Positions 59,701 through 64,000 of a stretch of 64,000 nucleotides of DNA are shown piece after piece. The notes under the pieces are model-generated. The model did not search any database and was not told the origin of the DNA. It saw nothing but the letters and a program-made list of their open reading frames with translations. Source of the DNA: Saxidomus purpurata (taxonomy: Eukaryota; Mollusca; Bivalvia; Venerida; Veneridae); assembly GCA_022818135.1 (NCBI GenBank), contig JAFMSR010000007.1, positions 23,811,846-23,875,845 on the forward strand. The letters run 5' to 3'. A program made the translations under genes and the position numbers. Each line of letters begins with the position of its first letter. Position 1 is the first letter of the stretch.

Positions 59701-60060
59701 CTGAGATATGTGCATGATAGTACCTAGCAGGCAAAACTTTAACCAAATTTTCAAAGTCAAACAAGGGCCATAATTTGTACTAAATTTTTTCAAGAGTTAT
59801 CTGCCTTGATTGTATGACACCCCTAAAGACATGAACAAAGTTTCAAGTCAATATCATAAGTGGTTACTGAGATATGTGCATGATAGTACTTAGCAGGCAA
59901 AACTTTAACCAAAGAAGCAACGCCGACGCCGACACACAAGTGACTGTAATAGCTCTCCATATTCTCCGAATAGTCGAGCTAAAAACTACCAAAACAAAAC
60001 TGAAAACCTACCTGGAGAAGGAGTTTCTTCAAGCTTGTCATATGTGTTCTCTGAACTCAT
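47614..60060 (-). CDS. Gamma-glutamyltransferase / glutathione hydrolase proenzyme (15 coding exons)
   Basis: The spliced CDS is 1884 nt, 627 residues plus TGA. All introns are GT-AG and every junction keeps phase. The enzyme hydrolyses the gamma-glutamyl bond of extracellular glutathione or transfers the glutamyl group, at the cell surface. Layout: cytosolic tail 1-70, one transmembrane helix about 71-94 (type II), large-subunit region to 439, small subunit 440-627 (188 residues, as in vertebrate GGT1). Visible motifs are GGNAVDAAVAA (122-132), R168 in DFRETAP (substrate carboxylate), GDPKF, autocleavage nucleophile T440 in GTAHIS, N460 in TTIN, E478 and D481 in NNEMADF, and S502-S503 in PLSSM. 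The usual GGS loop reads N526-G527-S528. The tail is longer than in human GGT1 (about 5 residues there), closer to GGT7 in length, while the catalytic half is GGT1/5-like. The exact orthologue within the family is uncertain; the family is not. Confidence 0.95.
48559..48678 (-). CDS. GGT exon 14
   Basis: 120 nt, residues 533-573, with LEDAVSSPRIHSQL, equivalent to the AVEEPRLHNQL segment of vertebrate GGT. Phase 1 at both ends. Confidence 0.93.
49027..49150 (-). CDS. GGT exon 13 (PLSSM and oxyanion-loop exon)
   Basis: 124 nt, residues 492-533. Contains PGKRPLSSMSPTV (S502-S503 bind the substrate) and VCGGANGSRIIT, where N526 sits at the first glycine of the usual Gly-Gly pair. The acceptor is gcatag. 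Confidence 0.93.
49540..49792. repeat. Dispersed MITE-like repeat, copy B, in GGT intron 12
   Basis: Shares AAAAGCTTCAGCTATGCATT, GTCATTATCGATAAAATCAG and GCTGCAGTA with 12905-13080, and ends GGTATGTCCCTTTAAA, the complement of the other copy's start. Confidence 0.6.
49900..50002 (-). CDS. GGT exon 12 (TTIN / NNEMADF)
   Basis: 103 nt, residues 457-491. Has TINGWFGS (N460) and GILLNNEMADF (E478, D481), which bind the glutamyl alpha-amino group in the family. Confidence 0.94.
50222..50400 (-). repeat. SINE-like repeat in GGT intron 11
   Basis: The minus strand has GAGTGGTTAGAGTGATG (A-box-like) and GGTTCATGGGTTTATACCC (B-box-like). The plus-strand phrase GTTTACCTA.C..TGTT is shared with about 51612 and 52960. 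Likely a diverged tRNA-derived SINE. Confidence 0.45.
50501..50650 (-). CDS. GGT exon 11 (autocleavage site)
   Basis: 150 nt, residues 407-457. The codon for the nucleophile T440 is ACC at 50553-50551 within DKGTAHISVID. Autocleavage before this Thr would create the two subunits. There are two N-glycosylation sequons, NKT (416) and NMT (420). Confidence 0.95.
51299..51509 (-). CDS. GGT exon 10
   Basis: 211 nt, residues 337-407. Has SVPAPGSGPVLLSILNFLE, YHRILEAFKFGYAQK and LLGDPKF, all hallmark GGT large-subunit blocks. Confidence 0.95.
52004..52097 (-). CDS. GGT exon 9
   Basis: 94 nt, residues 306-337. TLSNDDLANYKVEVRD matches the (L/M)T..DL..Y segment of the family. Confidence 0.92.
52462..52667 (-). 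CDS. GGT exon 8
   Basis: 206 nt, residues 237-305. KEGDTIVRADLAQTLEEIA and GSESFYQGSIADSIVKE align with the family's G....P.LA.TL..IA..G...FY.G blocks. The polypyrimidine tract before its acceptor is weak. Confidence 0.92.
52793..52926 (-). repeat. SINE family 2, second copy, in GGT intron 7
   Basis: The minus-strand reading has GAGGTTGCGGGTTTGAGCCCC (B box) and the tail GACTCGATAAGCTTCAAGC, matching the 20034 copy. It is 5'-truncated or diverged at the head. Confidence 0.7.
52950..53120 (-). repeat. SINE-like repeat in GGT intron 7
   Basis: Shares AGCAGTTTACCTAG, CCATCCTCTGCTAGA and AAACTGCTAACT..GT phrases with the 50222 element. The minus strand shows CAGTGGCTGAGGTTGCTGACTTG. Probably the same SINE family, diverged. 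Confidence 0.4.
54000..54073 (-). CDS. GGT exon 7
   Basis: 74 nt, residues 212-237. KLPWKSVVDPAAEIAKKGFEM corresponds to the LPW...P.I.LA..GF block. Confidence 0.93.
54165..54535. repeat. 137-bp tandem repeat in GGT intron 6
   Basis: AAGTTTGAGGA recurs at 54183, 54320 and 54458. Each is followed by A..CCA, ..TCTAG.TATTG, TTTTTTTCTGTTGAAGGTCA, CTGTGACCTTGACCTTTGAC and GGGTCATCTACT.GTCATGAC. The CTTTGACCT words belong to another common bivalve tandem-core repeat. Confidence 0.75.
54554..54702. repeat. 149-bp inverted-repeat (hairpin) element in GGT intron 6
   Basis: The left part ATTTGTTTGTTTTGAGTGGATATGGAATATTTCTC is complementary to the right part GAGATATTTTCCATATCC...CAAACAAAT over about 50 bases, with a loop near 54615-54640. 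MITE-like; no clear target duplication seen. Confidence 0.75.
55358..55425 (-). CDS. GGT exon 6
   Basis: 68 nt, residues 190-212. GGPAVAVPGELKGMEQAHKKYG is the family's (A)VPGE..G....H..(Y/F)G motif. Confidence 0.94.
55736..55900 (+). repeat. tRNA-derived SINE, family 3, in GGT intron 5
   Basis: ATGGCGCAGTGGTAGTGC (A-box region) and AAGGTTCAATCCC (B box) are spaced as in a tRNA, followed by a TAGTAATGTGCTTAGGCAAG tail and CTCTCTCTC. In the opposite orientation to the host gene. Confidence 0.65.
55993..56116 (-). CDS. GGT exon 5
   Basis: 124 nt, residues 148-189. Begins in the glycine-rich GLGGGGFML block and holds R168 in DFRETAPAAV. Confidence 0.94.
56309..56460 (-). CDS. GGT exon 4
   Basis: 152 nt, residues 98-148. 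GLSMLEKGGNAVDAAVAAMFC and MGVINAESSGLGG are canonical GGT N-terminal core motifs. Confidence 0.95.
57030..57138 (-). CDS. GGT exon 3 (transmembrane anchor)
   Basis: 109 nt, residues 61-97. Basic SRGLR precedes a 24-residue hydrophobic helix (IIVIGAFVF...LILSIYLG). The positive-inside rule gives a cytosolic N-terminus and extracellular catalytic domain. Confidence 0.92.
58049..58084. repeat. Perfect 36-bp palindrome in GGT intron 2
   Basis: CAGGGTCCGTATATTACA is followed directly by its exact complement with no spacer. It can extrude as a cruciform. No flanking element ends were recognised. Confidence 0.9.
58151..58283 (-). CDS. GGT exon 2 (cytosolic tail)
   Basis: 133 nt, residues 17-61. 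Ser/Asp-rich (SMSVSDASSPVHSD) then a basic KKPKK patch before the membrane helix. The donor is gtatgt at 58150-58145, chosen because it keeps phase with exon 3. No family homology is expected in this tail. Confidence 0.82.
58620..58812 (-). repeat. SINE family 1 copy in GGT intron 1
   Basis: The minus-strand reading matches the 41161 body: CAGAGGTAATCTCATGTGTATCG-like, AAAGAACCAAGGGG, GAATCTG-like and CAGGGAGAAGTCCCAGGGTC tail. The tRNA-like head is lost. Confidence 0.7.
58953..59986. mobile_element. Tandem-core dispersed element in GGT intron 1
   Basis: Left flank TAACAAGAGCTGTCCATAAG with ACAGCACGCTCGACTATT. The core is units of about 165 bp starting at 59191, 59356, 59521, 59695 and 59860 (last partial), with words GTGGTTACTGAGATATGTGC, CCTAGCAGGCAAAACTTTA, AAGGGCCATAATT and AAGTTTCAAGTCAATAT. 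Right flank ACGCCGACGCC...ATAGTCGAGCTAAAAA. Both flanks carry a CGA(C/G)-type TCGACTATT / ATAGTCGAGC pair that is complementary. The flank-core-flank layout resembles the pearl-type and related satellite-bearing elements of bivalves. Confidence 0.75.
60012..60060 (-). CDS. GGT exon 1 (start codon)
   Basis: 49 nt coding, ATG at 60060-60058, encoding MSSENTYDKLEETPSP plus one base of Gly17. Donor gtaggt at 60011-60006. An acceptor-like cttactttcag ends at 60085, so the exon probably spans 60084-60012 with 24 bases of 5' UTR joined to an upstream leader exon. Confidence 0.82.
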
Positions 60061-60084
60061 GATGGATTAAAATCAGTTTCTGAC

Positions 60085-61773
60085 CTGAAAGTAAGACGGC
60101 ACATTCAAGGTATTAAGGACAGAAGCATATCATGCATATGAACATGATCAATGCAGGTAATGCCCGAGGTATGATAGGATTTTGTAGCACTAGGCTTAAG
60201 TACTTCAGAAGTGCAGCATAGTTGCTAGGCATAAGTTCAATCACAAAGTCATCTTCCAAAGGTTACACTGTATATTATATAACGATCATTCATCAACAAC
60301 TGAAAATATATCTGAGGTTGTACAGTACACGCAAGGTGTTTATTCCAAAATGTCACCCAGTCACTGTGACAAATATTTTTATCCATTGTAGACGGTAGTG
60401 GTGCATCTCTTTATTATAAGCAAACATCCCCGCCACAGTATTTCCGTTGTTAATTGCCGCTAGAGTATCACTGCATAAAAATTATCATTTTTAAATAAAT
60501 TGTTTCAAAACGTATTCTTTCCTACCTGCACTTAAATTATTTATCAGGTTTATGTAGATTTAAAATAATTATCAACGTAAACAATGTGCCGTAATTGGTC
60601 AATCTTTTTATTCAAAGCTTGCCTTTTGTCACATACGGTGGGTGTGAAAAATATTGCCTGTAACAAAGGATGACAAATTTAAAATTGTTTGCAAACCCAA
60701 GCTATTTGACACAATTACTTCTAAGAGATAACTATCAAATTTGAGCAAATATGCATACTTGTGTTTTGACTAAGAGGATTTTGTGTGCCTCTCGTATGTG
60801 TGATGAAAGTTGCCAGACAATGCAAAGTGCGTAAATATTTTAATTATTATGATAAGTATTATTAAGTTTGTTAATTTGTAAATGAAAAAAAAACACCTCA
60901 GCTCATATTAAAAAAGTTCCGAATGTTGTTTTTAAAAAAAACAAAACTACTGTTGGTTATATTTGGTGTCCCGCAAGATTCAGTTGTCAGACCTCTCTTT
61001 TTTGCTAACTATGCTTTCTTTTAAATTTAATTTAATATTTCGTATGGATCACACGAACAACCAGAATATTACCGGAATACACATAATAAATAAATGCAGA
61101 ATATCAAAACGAGTTGCTTGTTCGCAGTGTTATTTTTTGTTTTGTCATTTACCTACAATCACCCTTGATTTCAGTAACTGCCAAACCTGATTATTTCCCA
61201 GTAACAATTTTCTTTTAATTCATAACAAAAATTAAAGTCGCGACCCTAATATGGACACCACGAAACACCGTAATTCGCAGTGACAAATTGTCACCATGAC
61301 CTGACAATCTAATTAGGGTGACGGGCGACTCTAGGGGGCATTTGGGTGACCAAATTTGCATGGACACGATGGCTAGACATCGCGGTGATGAGCGACAATT
61401 GGAAAAAAACACCTTGCAGGTACTGTAAATGACTATAATTTAAACCTTTGGAGTTTGTTTTTGAAGAGAGGTACTGTTGCCAACTGCACAGCAGTAAAAT
61501 TAAATATTACTGGACTGTACCATTCCAGAGGGATGTACAGGGGGAATAAGAATTCAGATGGTACTTGGTTCCAGACAGAATTATAGAAACAGAATTATAT
61601 TATAATTAAGTTTTCAAGTGTTTGCTAGGTAAGTGATGTATAAAGGCTAACAACTACAAAATTTCAGCATGTTCTATCAATTTGCCTTTGAAGTCAACAT
61701 ATTCAAAGACTAATGTATTTGTGCGTAACAAGCAGGGGAGCTAACTGTGTCATCATTTAAAAGCACGGAGATC
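60085..61773. other. Probable 5'-UTR intron or upstream region of GGT
   Basis: No coding exon was recognised. Frame 61215-61412 (minus) has a locally higher GC content but no domain. If the leader exon at 62249 is used, this is intronic. Confidence 0.45.
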
Positions 61774-62248
61774 ATGGAGATCACAGGTGGCCGGCACGGG
61801 GTTTGGACCCCCATCCTCCCAGAGGCCCCTCTACAACCCTGGTACCCCATATATTGATATATTAAAACAAAATAATTAAACAAAAAATTTTTTTTTTTTT
61901 CACTATATACCATATAGTAGTAAAGGTATAGCACTATCGGGTCTGGAAATCACGAAAATATACACCGACCTTATTCAACAAGGCCGTGTGTTCATAATTT
62001 CAGACCGATTTTCAAAAACTTGGTCTTGTTCAACGTAGAAATAAATACTCTGTAACATTTTGCATATATTTGGTTCATAAATAGCTCTCGAAAAATGCAG
62101 CGAGCCAACAAACTAGTAAATTTCAGTTTACACTACAATGTGACCGCTGTTACATTACGTTCGATTCAGTACACAATTTCATAACACTTCGTGATTCCCA
62201 ACCCAGACCGACGTAAATCAAAAGAAAATCAACTTTAAAACTACTTAC

Positions 62249-62345
62249 CATCGACGAATTTAACGAAAGCGATGTTTACAACACACTACGTATCCATATT
62301 TTACAATCCTGGTTTCTTTGAATAGTGCGCGGCCATGTTGACATC
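62249..62345 (-). promoter_or_regulatory. Putative GGT leader exon / promoter in the left foldback arm
   Basis: On the minus strand, CAACATGGCCGCGC (YY1-like, at 62340-62327) is followed about 80 bases on by TTCGTCGATG and a consensus donor GTAAGT (62248-62243). This is the nearest good donor I noticed upstream of the acceptor at 60085. Exon limits upstream are unknown. Use as the GGT leader is an inference. Confidence 0.4.
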
Positions 62346-62569
62346 ATTGACCCGAATAGCATTGTATAAACCCTGTACAATCCCGTTTTGCAAACATATC
62401 TTTTAATAGTTACACATTTGTCTCTTTTTTCTTTCTCATAAAGTAAATATTAATTACTTTATATAATATTTTAGTATATTTTTCATGTTACTTGGTATTT
62501 ATTAAAAGATTTGTTTGCAAAACGAAATTGTACGGAGTTTATACAAGTCCTTCCGGGTCACCGCTGTCA

Positions 62570-62659
62570 TCATGGCCGCGTAGTATTCAAATTGATCAGG
62601 ATTGTAAACAAGTGACACTTAGTACGTTGTATACCTAAGTGATGTTAAATTCGTCGATG
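62570..62659 (+). promoter_or_regulatory. Mirror promoter-like block and splice donor in the right foldback arm
   Basis: The same arrangement on the plus strand: CATCATGGCCGCG at 62568-62580, then TTCGTCGATG ending at 62659 and donor GTAAGT at 62660-62665. It points away from GGT. No downstream acceptor or gene was recognised before the window ends. Confidence 0.35.
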
Positions 62660-63120
62660 GTAAGTAGTTTCAAACTTTATTTTCTTTTGATTTACGTCGG
62701 TCTGGGTTGGGAATCACGAAGTGTTATGAAATTGTGTACTGAATCGAACGTAATGTAACAGCGGTCACATTGTAGTGTAAGCTGAAATTTACTAGTTTGT
62801 TGGCTCGCTGCATTTTTCGAGAGCTATTTATGAACCAAATATATGCAAAATGTTACAGAGTATTTATTTCTACGTTGAACAAGACCAAGTTTTTGAAAAT
62901 CGGTCTGAAATTATGAACACACGGCCTTGTTGAATAAGGTCAGTGTATATTTTCGTGATTTCCGGACCCTTTACTACTATATGGTATATAGTGAGAAAAA
63001 AAAATTTTTTTTGTTTAATTATTTTGTTTTAGTATATCAATATATGGGGTACCAGGGTTGTAGAGGGGCCTCTGGGAGGATGGGGGTCCAAACCCCGTGC
63101 CGGCCACCTGTGATGGAGAT

Positions 63121-64000
63121 GTGGGATTTTGTATTTCATAAATTTGACATAATTTAGATGGAATGCATTGACTTAATAAAGAGACTCACATGATTCAAAA
63201 TTATAAATATTGCCTTATTGACACCAGTGGATGTTCTAAACTGCTGTTCAACAGTTGGCAAGGTTTGAGTACAGTCAAGTCGCCAATAACGGAATTTCCC
63301 CAATAGCGGAACAAATATTGAGTGAACATGTCATATATTTTTAACTAGTCAGTATGTTTTAAATCTGAATGTGCCACCGTACAGCATGTCCATCCGACAT
63401 CTGACACCAACATTTTCACTTAAAATTGAAAGTAAACAATAGTCAAAATCACGAGATGCTTGCAGGATGCCACAAAATTTCCACATGAAAGCCACGCTTT
63501 CAATACTTGTGCTTCAGCTTTGCAAAGAGTTTTTTTACTTTTCCGAAGTAATGAAGCATTGAATGCCAATGTAAATCGTAAGTCCTATGTATTTAAATTA
63601 TGGTTCAATCATATTTTTTACACCAAAGCTTATCTTTCATAAATGCAGTCATAGAAAGCAATGTGAAGTCAAGTCGCCAATAAAGGTTCGAATTTCATTC
63701 GTGGATGAAGCAATCACTTAGGGGGTCATCTTTTCCAGTGTAGATTGCCTGACAATTAGAAATGCAGTTACAAAAGGATATCATGTATTCAAATTAACCT
63801 CCCCTTTACACTCAGTCCACAAACTTAAACGGACAATAGACAGAGAATATTCTAATACACATGATGATAATTAATGCATGTTTAGTGTGGGTGCCTACAC
63901 TGGATCATGTAAATACCAGAAAATGTCTCCATTCCTTTAGTATATGCTGTTTTTTTGGTAAAACATCAGAAATTAATGTTTTACTTGGGTTACATTGTAT
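63121..64000. other. Right end, no supported gene
   Basis: A phrase AAGTCAAGTCGCCAATAA occurs twice in the same orientation (about 63275-63293 and 63666-63684), the first preceded by TACAGTC, which hints at a pogo/Tigger-like element. Nothing coding was recognised. Confidence 0.4.

Larger units (their letters stand above)
61774..63120. mobile_element. 1331-bp foldback element with 8-bp target-site duplication
   Basis: The element is 61782-63112, flanked by the exact 8-base direct repeat ATGGAGAT (61774-61781 and 63113-63120). Left arm 61782-62408 and right arm 62500-63112 are inverted copies around a 91-bp AT-rich centre. The outermost 100 bases are almost identical; both ends begin CACAGGTGGCCGGCACGGGG. 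An 8-bp duplication and CA-starting ends fit the hAT superfamily (P-type is another 8-bp option). No transposase, so non-autonomous. Open frames in the arms (reading GCRGASGRMGVQTPC) are element sequence, not genes. Confidence 0.85.

Noticed and set aside
61710..63157. Paired open frames sharing a GCRGASGRMGVQTPC stretch
   Set aside because: The shared peptide is the translation of the foldback element's terminal repeats, not an independent gene pair.

Overview
The window is eukaryotic and most likely from a marine bivalve mollusc. It is AT-rich with low coding density, has GT-AG introns, and is full of tRNA-derived SINEs, short inverted-repeat elements and tandem-core repeats of kinds I associate with bivalve genomes. 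Species cannot be named from the sequence. There are no bacterial operons and no CRISPR array. Most open frames over 60 codons are chance or repeat-derived; the two real genes are built from short exons and both lie on the minus strand.

Gene 1 (about 6.6-10.8 kb, minus) is a two-exon gene for a small secreted cysteine-rich peptide of 67 residues. Exon 1 encodes the signal peptide. A 3.55-kb repeat-bearing intron follows, and exon 2 encodes a 43-residue acidic mature peptide with eight cysteines. I do not recognise the family.

Gene 2 (47.6-60.1 kb, plus a possible leader exon at 62.25 kb; minus) is a complete 15-coding-exon gamma-glutamyltransferase / glutathione hydrolase. It predicts 627 residues and is a type II membrane protein with a long cytosolic tail. 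The autocleavage threonine (T440) and most active-site residues are conserved, but one glycine of the usual Gly-Gly pair reads as asparagine.

The rest is a landscape of mobile and repetitive DNA. From 4.4 to 5.6 kb lie decayed non-LTR reverse-transcriptase fragments interrupted by a 135-bp hairpin element. At 18.3-18.9 kb is a TA-flanked inverted-repeat element with an inverted partial copy at 44.5-44.8 kb. At 20.5-21.9 kb is an end-to-end dead mariner (DD34D). At 24.7-25.0 kb is a gag-like zinc-knuckle remnant. At 30.8-36.8 kb is a 6-kb structure with inverted arms of about 760 bp. At 40.2-40.8 kb is a long CTN trinucleotide array. A 500-base assembly gap lies at 43957-44456, followed by a 408-bp tandem duplication. 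A tandem-core element sits in GGT intron 1. At 61.8-63.1 kb is a 1.33-kb foldback element with an 8-bp target-site duplication, whose arms each carry a promoter-like block ending in a consensus splice donor.

The most notable arrangement is this foldback element just upstream of GGT. Its left arm is oriented to supply a leader exon to GGT, and its mirror arm fires the opposite way. A strong poly-A/poly-C block at 16.6-16.8 kb looks like a sequencing or assembly artefact.
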